This document shows, piece after piece, positions 27,100 to 36,981 of a DNA stretch of 64,000 bases. The notes beneath the pieces are model-generated. The model worked only from the letters and a program-made list of their open reading frames with translations, did no database searches and was not told the DNA's origin. This DNA is from Lutispora saccharofermentans. GTDB taxonomy: Bacteria; Bacillota; Clostridia; Lutisporales; Lutisporaceae. The stretch covers positions 124,001-188,000 of the forward strand of contig NZ_JAJEKE010000002.1 in NCBI RefSeq assembly GCF_024363565.1. Direction: 5' to 3'. How positions within the stretch are numbered: the stretch's first letter is position 1; each line of letters begins with the position of its first letter. The position numbers and the translations under genes were made by a program.

Positions 27100-29424
27100 C
27101 TGAATATACAATATGAAAACTTGCCGCAGGTGCTTAAAGATAAGCCACAGTTTTGCTGTTGGAAATATGAAGAACGAAGTGGTAGAAAAACCAAAGTTCC
27201 CTATAACCCGGTAACAGGAAAAAGGGCAAAAGCAGATCAGCGGAGTACATTTTTAGATTTTAGTTCGGCGGTAGCTGCTATAAGTGATTATGACGGTATC
27301 GGCTTTTTGGTGGGTAATGACATATGTGTTATCGACTTAGATGATTGCTTTGATAGCAGCGGTAAGCTTAAGCCTATTTCCCAAATTGTTGTAGAGGCTT
27401 TTAGTGGTTGTTATATGGAACACAGTCCATCTGAAAAAGGGCTTCATATTTTCTTTAAGGCCACAGGCTTTAACTTTGACAAAACAAAATACTATGTCAA
27501 CAACAGAAAGCTGGGAGTTGAGGTCTATGTGGGCGGAGCAACAAATCGTTTTGTTACCGTAACAGGCAATGTATATGCAGATGGTGATATAGCGGAGAAA
27601 TCGAATGAACTACAGATGATACTAGACAAGTATATGCTACGTCCTACCACTGTGAAGCAACTTCTGGATACAGAAAGTCAATCCTATCTGTCTGACAAGT
27701 CTGTTATTGAGAAGGCTTTAAAATCGGCAAATGGAGAAAGGTTCAAAGCATTATGGCAAGGGGATACATCAGGCTATGCTTCTGCCAGTGAAGCTGATTT
27801 GGCACTTTGCGGTATGCTGGCATTTTGGTGTGGCAGGGATATTGGACAGATGGACAGACTATTCCGGCAGAGCGGCCTAATGCGGGATAAATGGAATAGA
27901 CCACAGTCTGGCAGTACTTATGGAATAATAACCATAGAAAAAGCAATCGCAAATGCTACTGAAATATATAAACCAGGTGGCAAGCGTTCATCAGCTACAG
28001 AGGATTTTGGTGAATGTTCTCTTACTGGCTTTAAGCCTGAGAGTAACGATCGCTACCCTTGGACGGATATTGGGGCAAGCAGGCTGTTTGCTGATTATTA
28101 TAAATCTTTTGCCCGCTTTGTTCCCGAAAGGAAAATGTGGTTTTGCTATGAAAATGGCATTTGGATTCCTGATGTCGGTAATCTCAAAGTGATGGAAATG
28201 TGTAAATCATTGGCTAACCAACTGCTAACCTATGCTTTGACTATTCAGGATGAACATCAAAGAAAGGCATACATTGACTATTGCCGAAAGTGGCAGTCAA
28301 GAAGATACCGAGAAACGGTACTTAAAGATGCACAGAGTGTATATCCCATAGCAATGGCTGAATTTGACCAAGAACCGCAGGTTCTCAACTGTTCCAATGG
28401 CACATTGTTTTTAATGCCTATGGATTTTCGTCCCCATAACAGCGAGGACAGGCTTACAAAGATATCTGGTGTTAAATATGACCCAGAAGCAAAAAGTGAG
28501 CGATGGGATAGATTTATTCATGAGATTATGAGCGGAGATGAGGAAAAGGCAAAATTCCTCCAAAAAGCCTTTGGCTACAGTATCAGCGGAGACACTCGGT
28601 ATGAATGCCTGTTTGTTCTCTATGGTGCTACAACTCGAAATGGTAAAGGTACGCTATGTGAGAGCGTTCTTAAGGTGTTAGGCAGTTATGGCTGTACCGC
28701 AAGGCCGGAGACTATCAGTCTGAAAAAGAACAATAACAGTTCAAGTCCAAGTGAAGATATTGCCCGGCTTGCAGGAGTACGCTTTGTGAATATCTCCGAA
28801 CCTAGCAGAGGACTTGTCTTAAATGCTGCACAGGTAAAAAGCATGACGGGTGGTGACACCATCAACGCAAGGTTTCTACATGAGAATTCTTTTGACTTTT
28901 CACCAAAGTTTAAGCTGTATATCAACACCAATTATCTGCCCGTTATTACGGATATGACGCTGTTTTCCAGTGGCAGAGTGGTGATTATCCCTTTTGAACG
29001 ACACTTCGATGAAAGCGAGCAGGATAAAAACTTAAAACGCGAATTCGCCAAAGCGAAGAATCAGAGTGCTATCCTTAACTGGCTAATTGAAGGCTATCAG
29101 CTGTTAAAGAAGGAAGGCTTGACTTTACCTAATTCCGTTAAGACAGCCACGGAGGCTTATAAGCGTGACAGCGATAAAATAGCATTATTTTTCGAGGATG
29201 CCTTGGAGGAAAGTCCTAACAGTGAGGTGCGGACATCCGAAGTGTATGGCCGGTATCAGCGTTGGTGCAGTGCCAATGGCTGTTATTCGGAGAATGCAAG
29301 AAACTTCAAACAAGCATTAACAGCTATCGCCCGTGTAGAACGGAAACGACCACGTTCTGGTGGTGGAATGACCACAATGCTTATCGGATATAAGCTGACT
29401 GAAGAAGAATTTCTTCTTATTTAA
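27100..29424 (+). CDS. Phage/plasmid primase-helicase (P4 family, PrimPol + SF3 helicase)
   Basis: This protein of about 774 residues has three parts. Its N-terminal primase/polymerase part (FCCWKYEERSG, IGFLVGNDICVIDLDDCF, MEHSPSEKGLHIFF, VEVYVGGATNRFVTVTG) is followed by a D5-like linker. The SF3 helicase has Walker A LYGATTRNGKGTL and FKLYINTNYLPVI. It should initiate replication of the element. The only start spaced correctly from AAGGAGGTG is CTG 27100, giving MNIQYENLPQVLKD; the next candidate, TTG 27121, is 27 bases from that site. Confidence 0.85.
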   Translation: MNIQYENLPQVLKDKPQFCCWKYEERSGRKTKVPYNPVTGKRAKADQRSTFLDFSSAVAAISDYDGIGFLVGNDICVIDLDDCFDSSGKLKPISQIVVEAFSGCYMEHSPSEKGLHIFFKATGFNFDKTKYYVNNRKLGVEVYVGGATNRFVTVTGNVYADGDIAEKSNELQMILDKYMLRPTTVKQLLDTESQSYLSDKSVIEKALKSANGERFKALWQGDTSGYASASEADLALCGMLAFWCGRDIGQMDRLFRQSGLMRDKWNRPQSGSTYGIITIEKAIANATEIYKPGGKRSSATEDFGECSLTGFKPESNDRYPWTDIGASRLFADYYKSFARFVPERKMWFCYENGIWIPDVGNLKVMEMCKSLANQLLTYALTIQDEHQRKAYIDYCRKWQSRRYRETVLKDAQSVYPIAMAEFDQEPQVLNCSNGTLFLMPMDFRPHNSEDRLTKISGVKYDPEAKSERWDRFIHEIMSGDEEKAKFLQKAFGYSISGDTRYECLFVLYGATTRNGKGTLCESVLKVLGSYGCTARPETISLKKNNNSSSPSEDIARLAGVRFVNISEPSRGLVLNAAQVKSMTGGDTINARFLHENSFDFSPKFKLYINTNYLPVITDMTLFSSGRVVIIPFERHFDESEQDKNLKREFAKAKNQSAILNWLIEGYQLLKKEGLTLPNSVKTATEAYKRDSDKIALFFEDALEESPNSEVRTSEVYGRYQRWCSANGCYSENARNFKQALTAIARVERKRPRSGGGMTTMLIGYKLTEEEFLLI

Positions 29425-29430
29425 ACACAG

Positions 29431-29520
29431 TGTAGCAGCTTGTAGCAAGAAAAACAGGTTATATAAAAAATCGCTCTCGTATAGAGAGTTTAGTTTTTAC
29501 CTGCTACATCTTGCTACAAA
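29431..29520. repeat. Iteron-like dyad of four TGTAGCA copies
   Basis: TGTAGCA occurs twice in direct orientation at a 10-bp step (29431, 29441) and twice inverted at a 10-bp step (29502, 29512). The two pairs flank a small CTCTC/GAGAG hairpin. It starts 7 bp after the primase stop. Candidate origin or initiator-binding site of the element. Confidence 0.7.
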
Positions 29521-29696
29521 GCTTAAAACCAGTGAAAACAATGGATACAACTCCATGTGTTAATACCTGCCCCTAGGGGAGGTCAAATCTCCACACTTTT
29601 TCATCTGGACAACGGGCGTGGGGCAACGTGTAAAAAAACGCGGTTTCAAACGGGGTATATACCCCACATTTAATAAAATTTAGGAGGTAAAGGATT

Positions 29697-30596
29697 ATGG
29701 CAACATCAACAACTTATAATAGAGCGTTTTGGAATGTTATGAAAGGAAAAGAAGAAAACAATCAAAATCTAAGCGAGGGCTTTGATAATGTAGGAGCCTA
29801 TGTCGCACCAGATGAGTTCAGAGAAGGCTTTAACACTGCTTTGGCAAAGGAGAATATATTCCGCAGATTTGCTACTGTTATCAATCTATCTTCTGCAGAA
29901 GGTAAAATTCAAGCGGTATCATCAACGGGTACAGCAGATTGGATTGAAGACGGAGATCCAATCCCTGAAAGTGCCGATGCATTTACACAGTTTCTGGTGA
30001 AATCATACAAGCTGGCATCTCTTGTCAAGCTAAACCGCTCATTCGTCACTGATATGAACTTTAATCTTGAAAAATATCTGATGGGTGATTTTGCGAAGCG
30101 TTTTGGCAAGGCTGAGGAAAATGCATTGCTTAATGGAAATGGCACAACACAGCCTACAGGTATCCTTACAGCAGATGCAGATGTAACTACAGCAGATAGT
30201 GCTATTATCTCTTTTGACGAGATTATTTCGCTGTATTTTTCATTAAAAGATGAATACCGAAATAACGCTGTGTTTATCATGCACGATAATACTGCCATGC
30301 TTCTTAGAACCCTTAAAAATACAAATGGCAGTTATCTGTGGAATTCTTCAGATAACACCATTTTCGGAAAGCCTGTAGTTACCTCTCCATATATGCCTAC
30401 ATTATCTGCAGGAGCGAAAAGCATTGTATTTGGAGATTTATCATACTACTGGCTGATTGAGCGTCAACCAATAACGATAAAAAAATTAAGTGAGTTATAT
30501 GCATTGCAGGGGCAGATTGGCTTTTCTGCTTACGAGAGATTGGATGGGAAGCTAATTCAACCGGATGCTCTGAAAATATTACAAATAAAAGCTTAA
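29697..30596 (+). CDS. HK97-fold phage major capsid protein without N-terminal delta domain
   Basis: The 299-residue HK97-family coat protein shows GAYVAPDEFREGF, WIEDGDPIPESADAF, ENALLNGNGTTQPTGIL and the C-terminal AYERLDGKLIQPDALKIL. HK97 major capsid proteins usually carry an N-terminal scaffolding delta domain of about 100 residues that a protease removes. Here the mature-type domain begins within about 30 residues of the start, and no protease, portal, terminase or tail gene is nearby. It may be a remnant, a satellite coat protein or a self-assembling shell. Start ATG 29697 has TAGGAGG upstream. Confidence 0.9.
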   Translation: MATSTTYNRAFWNVMKGKEENNQNLSEGFDNVGAYVAPDEFREGFNTALAKENIFRRFATVINLSSAEGKIQAVSSTGTADWIEDGDPIPESADAFTQFLVKSYKLASLVKLNRSFVTDMNFNLEKYLMGDFAKRFGKAEENALLNGNGTTQPTGILTADADVTTADSAIISFDEIISLYFSLKDEYRNNAVFIMHDNTAMLLRTLKNTNGSYLWNSSDNTIFGKPVVTSPYMPTLSAGAKSIVFGDLSYYWLIERQPITIKKLSELYALQGQIGFSAYERLDGKLIQPDALKILQIKA

Positions 30597-30670
30597 ATAA
30601 TGGATTAGCACTAGATCATTAATTCGGTTCAGTGCCAGTTCCTTCAAAACATCGGACAGGAGGTCACGAT

Positions 30671-30874
30671 ATGGAAAATCAAAGTAACAGCCGCACAACC
30701 AAATCCGATATCGGAGGTACGGTCTATGTGGTGGAATCACGAGTAAGTGATTCAGCAAAGGAAAGTGCATATTCCAAGCTGAAACGACTGATTACAGTCA
30801 ACGCAAAAAGCCTTTCAAAGTTATCAGATAGTTCATATAAACCCACGGAAATCAACTCGACTTCTTCAAGGTAG
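30671..30874 (+). CDS. TnpW-like transposon-encoded small protein
   Basis: This 67-residue protein has the core IGGTVYVVESRVSDSAKESA followed by YSKLKRLI, like the TnpW family encoded next to TnpX-type recombinases in clostridial transposons. Its function is unknown. I chose the start ATG 30671 because AGGAGG lies 8 bases upstream. It precedes the recombinase gene by 57 bp. Confidence 0.7.
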   Translation: MENQSNSRTTKSDIGGTVYVVESRVSDSAKESAYSKLKRLITVNAKSLSKLSDSSYKPTEINSTSSR

Positions 30875-32584
<1,710 letters not shown>

Positions 32585-32589
32585 ACGAA

Positions 32590-32630
32590 AAAACGGCATA
32601 GCCGAATATCAACGACTATGCCGAATTTTT
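32590..32630 (+). terminator. Intrinsic terminator after recombinase
   Basis: CGGCATAG pairs with CTATGCCG and is followed by AATTTTT, a few bases after the recombinase stop. Confidence 0.85.
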
Positions 32631-33164
32631 CAGGAATTATAAATCCCTATCTGACCGCTCCTAATGTGGCTTTTTTATTTACCTTTTTTAATGTATTTAT
32701 ATAAGCGGATAGTAAATTTTTATGCATACGGGATTTTCAGAGGTTTCGACATTTTTTTCTTTCACAGGTAATCAACAATCTTTCAACAGTATTAACCCTG
32801 TAAACGCAAGTTATCAACAGACTTATGCACATTATCCACAGGACGGCGGTAATTATATGTGGATAAGATTGTGATTTAGATAAAATTTCCTATTTTTTAC
32901 GAAAGCCTGAGCAAGCTTTGGTAATACGCAGTTCTTTGTTCTATTATGTAACCTAATAAGTATTCATCACAAATTGACAATTTTTTATAGTTAATAGAAG
33001 GACCTGGATTACATAAATATTCCATAATATTATAGAGCTTCAGAGAATAATGAATGTGATAAATATAACTAAATAATGGATAAATAAATGAAGGATTATT
33101 TAACCTGATGTAGAATAAATTATATATAAACGGTAGCATAATAGTTGCGAAAGGAGATGTTTTT
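32631..33164. other. Intergenic region with DnaA-box-like cluster (32811-32866)
   Basis: No convincing gene. The plus strand has TTATCAACA (32811), TTATGCACA (32823) and the perfect box TTATCCACA (32832); the minus strand has the same perfect box at 32858-32866 (TGTGGATAA on plus). A weaker TAATCAACA lies near 32769. The rest is AT-rich leader before hpf, with AAAGGAG just ahead of its ATG. It could be an origin of the element, its right junction, or a DnaA-regulated promoter for hpf. Confidence 0.6.
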
Positions 33165-33695
33165 ATGCGCATAAGAGTCAGTGGAAAGAATATTGAAGTA
33201 ACAAATGCCTTGAAGGAGAGAGTAGAGAAGAAGCTATCCAAATTTGAGAAGTATTTCAATCCTGATACTGAAGCAAACGCAACTTTGACAGTAGAAAAGA
33301 ACAGACACATTATTGAGGTTACAATTCCCTTTAACGGTGTTATTTTGAGGGGTGAAGAGGCTACCGAGGATATGTACTCATCCATTGACAACGTTGTGGA
33401 AAAGCTGGAAAGTCAGATTGCCAAATATAGGACAAAGCTTGAAAGAAAGATAAAAGACGGCAGTGTGAGATTCGAGAATTTCTCCTTTAACCAAGAAGAA
33501 GATGATGATGATGAGCCCAAAATAGTTAAGACCAAGAGATTTGCCATGAAACCTATGCCTGTGGAAGAAGCGGTTCTGCAAATGGAGCTTTTGGGGCACA
33601 GCTTCTTTATGTTTCATAATGCAGAGAGCGATGAAGTCAATGTGGTCTACAAGAGAAAAGACGGAGATTACGGTTTAATAGAACCGGAGTTTTAG
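33165..33695 (+). CDS. hpf: Long-form ribosome hibernation promoting factor
   Basis: The 176-residue protein has an N-terminal S30AE domain (residues 1-100; MRIRVSGKNIEVTNALKERV, EKKLSKFEKYF). A C-terminal dimerisation domain follows (about 120-176; PMPVEEAVLQMELLGHSFF, YGLIEPEF). The long form dimerises 70S ribosomes to 100S in stationary phase. It sits before secA and prfB as in many Clostridia. The usual nearby RNA (19690) is now about 13 kb away because of the inserted island. Confidence 0.95.
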   Translation: MRIRVSGKNIEVTNALKERVEKKLSKFEKYFNPDTEANATLTVEKNRHIIEVTIPFNGVILRGEEATEDMYSSIDNVVEKLESQIAKYRTKLERKIKDGSVRFENFSFNQEEDDDDEPKIVKTKRFAMKPMPVEEAVLQMELLGHSFFMFHNAESDEVNVVYKRKDGDYGLIEPEF

Positions 33696-33696
33696 C

Positions 33697-33726
33697 AAAA
33701 AGGCTTCTATTTTAGAAGCCTTTTTT
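33697..33726 (+). terminator. Intrinsic terminator after hpf
   Basis: AAAAAGGCTTCTA pairs with TAGAAGCCTTTTTT, immediately after the hpf stop. Confidence 0.95.
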
Positions 33727-33883
33727 ATTGTAAAGTCATTTGTCAGCCTTCTGTCTTATGGCAAATATAATAAGCACCGGACGTTTATAGTCCGGCTTGT
33801 TCATTTTTTTGCCAATAAAGAGGAATTGACAAGTTTTGGTCGAATATAATAACAGATCGATGATATCTATAGGGGTGAATTTT

Positions 33884-34516
33884 GTGGATGATAATAAAAT
33901 TGCGTTGGAAGACGAGATAAAATCTCTGGTTTGCAGGATTCCGGATGTCTTATCCTGCAAGGTCATACTGGGTGATAAGAACGAGGTTGAAGATATCCAC
34001 GTTTTATGCTCTACCGGCAGGAATATCAAGCAATTGGTTCGGGATATACAGTCGGCCATCAGTGCAAGATTCAACATGGAAATAGATTATAAAGTGATCA
34101 GCGTTGCTCAAATAGAAGAAAATGAGTATAAGGATAACCGTTTGAGAATAGACAGCATATCCATGATGAATATGGATAACAGCCTCAAGGCTACTGTTGT
34201 TCTTGATAATGAAGGAAAGACCTTTGAGGGTGTCAGCATCAAAGTAAAATCCACAACCAATAAATATAAGGCTGTTGCTGAGGCTACCATACTGGCTTTA
34301 GAGGCTTTTATCAATACCAGCAGCATATTTTATCTCGAAGGCATTGAGAAGGCAAAAATTGCCGGCAGGGATGTTTTTCTCTGTCTGGTTGGATATACAT
34401 ATAAAAATACTGAGAATCTCCTTATAGGCAGCAGTCTAATAAAGACTGACGAAAACGAAGCTGTAGTAAAATCCGCACTCAACGCTTTAAATAGGATGAT
34501 AAGCAAAATGGTTTAA
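33884..34516 (+). CDS. Conserved-looking hypothetical protein (two similar-sized alpha/beta halves)
   Basis: This 210-residue cytosolic protein starts at GTG 33884 behind AGGGGTG. The N-terminal half (SLVCRIPDVLSCKVILGD, LVRDIQSAISARFN) and C-terminal half (YKAVAEATILALEAFINTSS, VKSALNALNRMISKM) each look like compact beta-alpha modules. There is no signal peptide or known catalytic motif. I do not recognise the family. The last codons nearly touch the inverted-repeat cassette that follows. Confidence 0.75.
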   Translation: MDDNKIALEDEIKSLVCRIPDVLSCKVILGDKNEVEDIHVLCSTGRNIKQLVRDIQSAISARFNMEIDYKVISVAQIEENEYKDNRLRIDSISMMNMDNSLKATVVLDNEGKTFEGVSIKVKSTTNKYKAVAEATILALEAFINTSSIFYLEGIEKAKIAGRDVFLCLVGYTYKNTENLLIGSSLIKTDENEAVVKSALNALNRMISKMV

Positions 34517-34519
34517 ATT

Positions 34520-34698
34520 TTGACCGGCATTTTTCTAGCGGAGTGAGTTTGCCTGTTCGATTAGCGGAAGGACAGAGCCTTGAAAAGAAGGAGGGCAAAC
34601 CGTGAAAAAGATAGTTTCCATATTAATAACTATACTTTCTCTTATATTGGCTGGAGGAGCAAACCAGACCTGGTTCTAAAAACGGAAAATGCCGGTCA
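34520..34698 (+). repeat. Inverted-repeat-bounded cassette (15-bp ends)
   Basis: TGACCGGCATTTTTC (34520-34534) is fully complementary to GGAAAATGCCGGTCA (34684-34698) with one G-T pair. Inside, GTTTGCC (34546) pairs with GGCAAAC (34594), a small AAGG/CCTT hairpin lies between them, and ACCAGACCTGGT is palindromic. A strong ribosome site and 25-codon ORF are enclosed. It is either a MITE-like insertion with terminal inverted repeats or a structured leader of the HD-GYP gene. Confidence 0.75.
34602..34679 (+). CDS. 25-residue hydrophobic peptide ORF
   Basis: GTG 34602 is preceded by AAGGAGGG at 5 bases. The translation is K-K plus a hydrophobic stretch (IVSILITILSLILAGG) ending ANQTWF, like a short secreted or membrane peptide. 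It lies inside the inverted-repeat cassette just upstream of a membrane HD-GYP gene. The ribosome site overlaps a stem (GTTTGCC / GGCAAAC), so translation could be structure-controlled. No homology is claimed. Confidence 0.5.
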   Translation: MKKIVSILITILSLILAGGANQTWF

Positions 34699-34715
34699 TT
34701 CAACAAAGGAGTGAT

Positions 34716-35984
34716 ATGATGCCCCGAAAATTGAAGTATTATGTTTCTTTTATTATAGTATTAGGCGTGCTATTTACGGTGCTCACTTTTAATAGACTGG
34801 ATGTTTTGGATTTAAAAACTATTCTTTTTTTCCTTGTTTTATCTATTGCAGCAGAGTCCCTTCTTATTCCTACATCAAATCAAAGGGGTATCTCTGTAGG
34901 CTTTGCTGTAAGCCTTACTGTATTACTTATTTTGGGAATACCACAAGCTACTTGGATACCGAGTTTAGGAGTAATGTTTAGAGTAGCCTCAAAGGACGGA
35001 AAAAGGTATCATATATTCAACACCCCTATATATAAAACTCTGTTCAACGGCGCCAATATAGTTCTTTCATCAGGCTTGGCAGGACTGTGCTATGAAGCAT
35101 TGGGCGGCATTCCGGGCCAATTGGAATTCATAAATATATTGCCTATGCTTGCAAGCATAGTAGTATATATAATAGTGAATGCCCTTATCATGTCCATATT
35201 GATGACCATATTGTCCGGCGACAATTTTTATAAAATGCTGTATACAAATATGATTTGGGTTATCAAAGATTATTTAGCTTTAGCACCTTTAGGAATAATA
35301 ATGGCTATAGCCTATATCAATTATAAAATACTTGGAGTCCTGTTGTTCTTCGGGCCTTTGCTTTTGGCCAGGTATTCTTTTAAGATGTATGTAGATATGA
35401 GAAGCATGTATCTGGATACTGTAAAAGCATTATGCCAAGCTGTAGAAGCCAAGGACCCTTATACTCAGGGCCATTCCCAGAGGGTCAGCGAGCTGGCTTA
35501 CAAGCTGGGGCAGAGGATGAGACTGTCTCATAAAACCACAGAAAACCTTAAGCTGGCAGGGATGCTTCATGATATAGGCAAGATCGGTGTGGACGAGCAT
35601 ATTTTAAACAAGCCCGGCAGGCTCACCGACGATGAATACGGAAAGATAAAGCTCCATCCGGCCATAGGCTCCAGGATCATTCAGGAGATTGATTTTTTAA
35701 AAGCAACCGCTGATATTATACTGAGTCACCATGAGCATTTCGACGGCTCAGGATATCCCAACGGGAAAAGGAAAAGCGAGATTTCCATAGAGTCATGCAT
35801 CTTATGTGTAGTCGATGTCTATGATGCGCTGACTTCCGACAGACCCTATAGAAATGCCATGACCGATGAGGAAGCTATGGAGATAATAAAGCGGGAGTCG
35901 GGGACTTTGTTCAATCCTATAGTAGCCCAGGAATTCATGAATATGATGGGACACAAAGGGGAGGTAGAGAAGGTTGCTGGTTGA
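34716..35984 (+). CDS. Membrane HD-GYP c-di-GMP phosphodiesterase
   Basis: The protein has about 422 residues. Residues 1-230 hold about six to seven membrane segments (for example YYVSFIIVLGVLFTVL, FAVSLTVLLILGIP, ILGVLLFFGPLLLA). The HD-GYP domain follows, with VEAKDPYTQGHSQRVSELA, MLHDIGKIGVDE, SHHEHFDGSGYPNGK and DVYDALTSDRPYR. All metal ligands and the GYP motif are visible, so c-di-GMP hydrolysis is likely. The start is ATG 34716 (or 34719), behind AAAGGAGTG. It overlaps the next gene by 11 bp. Confidence 0.93.
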   Translation: MMPRKLKYYVSFIIVLGVLFTVLTFNRLDVLDLKTILFFLVLSIAAESLLIPTSNQRGISVGFAVSLTVLLILGIPQATWIPSLGVMFRVASKDGKRYHIFNTPIYKTLFNGANIVLSSGLAGLCYEALGGIPGQLEFINILPMLASIVVYIIVNALIMSILMTILSGDNFYKMLYTNMIWVIKDYLALAPLGIIMAIAYINYKILGVLLFFGPLLLARYSFKMYVDMRSMYLDTVKALCQAVEAKDPYTQGHSQRVSELAYKLGQRMRLSHKTTENLKLAGMLHDIGKIGVDEHILNKPGRLTDDEYGKIKLHPAIGSRIIQEIDFLKATADIILSHHEHFDGSGYPNGKRKSEISIESCILCVVDVYDALTSDRPYRNAMTDEEAMEIIKRESGTLFNPIVAQEFMNMMGHKGEVEKVAG

Positions 35985-36543
35985 AAGTCTGGGAGGAGGC
36001 CTGCTGGTAGGAAAGGCCAGGGGAGGGAAATTCTCAAATATATCCTCGGGAGAGATTAGAGGGTGGTATTTTATAGGAGCTTCTTTCTTGGTCGAGTTCT
36101 CAGCAGTATATTTTGCTTCCAAAGGCGTTAAATTAGTAGTGGATGGAATACCATTCATCCATTTGCTGTCATATATATTATTATTTTTTGGATTGTTTAT
36201 GAATCTTGATAAATATCCGTTCTGGATCATCACTGCAGGAGTCTTGCTTAATTTCATAGTCATAATGGCAAACGGAGGGCAAATGCCTATATCAAAGGAA
36301 GCCCTTATTTCGGCAGGATTGATCGATAATGCTGCCGCCATAGAACAAGGCAGGATAATAACGCACACCTTGATAAGCGATGCTACAAAGCTTAGATTTC
36401 TATCGGATATATTGGCACTGCCAAAGTATTATCCACGGCCCAAGGTATACAGCCTGGGAGATATATTAATGGCGGTAGGAGTATTTATATACATACAGCA
36501 TCTTATGCTGGGAAAACAGAAAAATAGGCCAATAGGCAAATAG
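35974..36543 (+). CDS. DUF5317-type membrane protein
   Basis: The 189-residue protein starts at TTG 35974 with GAGGTAGAG upstream, inside the end of the HD-GYP gene, so it is translationally coupled. It has three to four membrane helices (for example GWYFIGASFLVEFSAVYF, LLSYILLFFGLFMNL, WIITAGVLLNFIVIMANGGQ) and the motif NGGQMPIS typical of DUF5317 proteins. The function is unknown. Coupling suggests it works with or modulates the HD-GYP sensor. Confidence 0.85.
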   Translation: MLVESLGGGLLVGKARGGKFSNISSGEIRGWYFIGASFLVEFSAVYFASKGVKLVVDGIPFIHLLSYILLFFGLFMNLDKYPFWIITAGVLLNFIVIMANGGQMPISKEALISAGLIDNAAAIEQGRIITHTLISDATKLRFLSDILALPKYYPRPKVYSLGDILMAVGVFIYIQHLMLGKQKNRPIGK

Positions 36544-36900
36544 AGGAACGGAGAACACGGATTAACACTGAAAGGACACGGATTTTCACGGAAGGATAGT
36601 TTTTATATCTAACCGCGGATTTTCGTGCTTTTTTAATATTAACCGGTGTTTTTCCTTTGTCTATTATTTAAAATTCTGAATTTATAAGGGATGGCACGCA
36701 AAAATGTTAGTTCACAGTCAAGCTAAACATGTATTTGCTGAAGAATTTATGGGCTATTTATAGTCTAAAGAGTGTAGTTAAATTGTGTTGTGGAATACTG
36801 ATATTGATTGAAGATTAAAAGGTTAACCGTGTATTTCCGTGAAATATTCCGTGAAAATCCGTGTTCCCCGTTTTCCTAGACCTAAGAGGAATACCCTCCA
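36544..36900 (+). repeat. Fold-back intergenic repeat, copy 1 (before secA)
   Basis: The left arm CGGAGAACACGGATT (36550) and right arm AATCCGTGTTCCCCG (36856) are nearly complementary. Both contain further CACGGA units, so the 330-nt region can fold back. It ends with GACCTAAGAGGAATACCC (36879-36896), shared with three other intergenic regions. No gene is seen in the core. Confidence 0.75.
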
Positions 36901-36981
36901 TTTTTATTGTTATAATAATTTTATTATGTTAAAATTAAATGAATGTTTATTGATATGGAGAATTAATAGGAGTGATGATAT

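Noticed and set aside
33826..33850. Promoter TTGACA...TATAAT before the 33884 gene
   Set aside because: The spacer is only 13 bases, too short for a normal sigma-A promoter; the true promoter is not clear.
34560..34620. c-di-GMP-I riboswitch before the HD-GYP gene
   Set aside because: GGGCAAACC and a nearby GAAA are suggestive, but the GGGACGCAAAGCC half and the receptor helix are missing.
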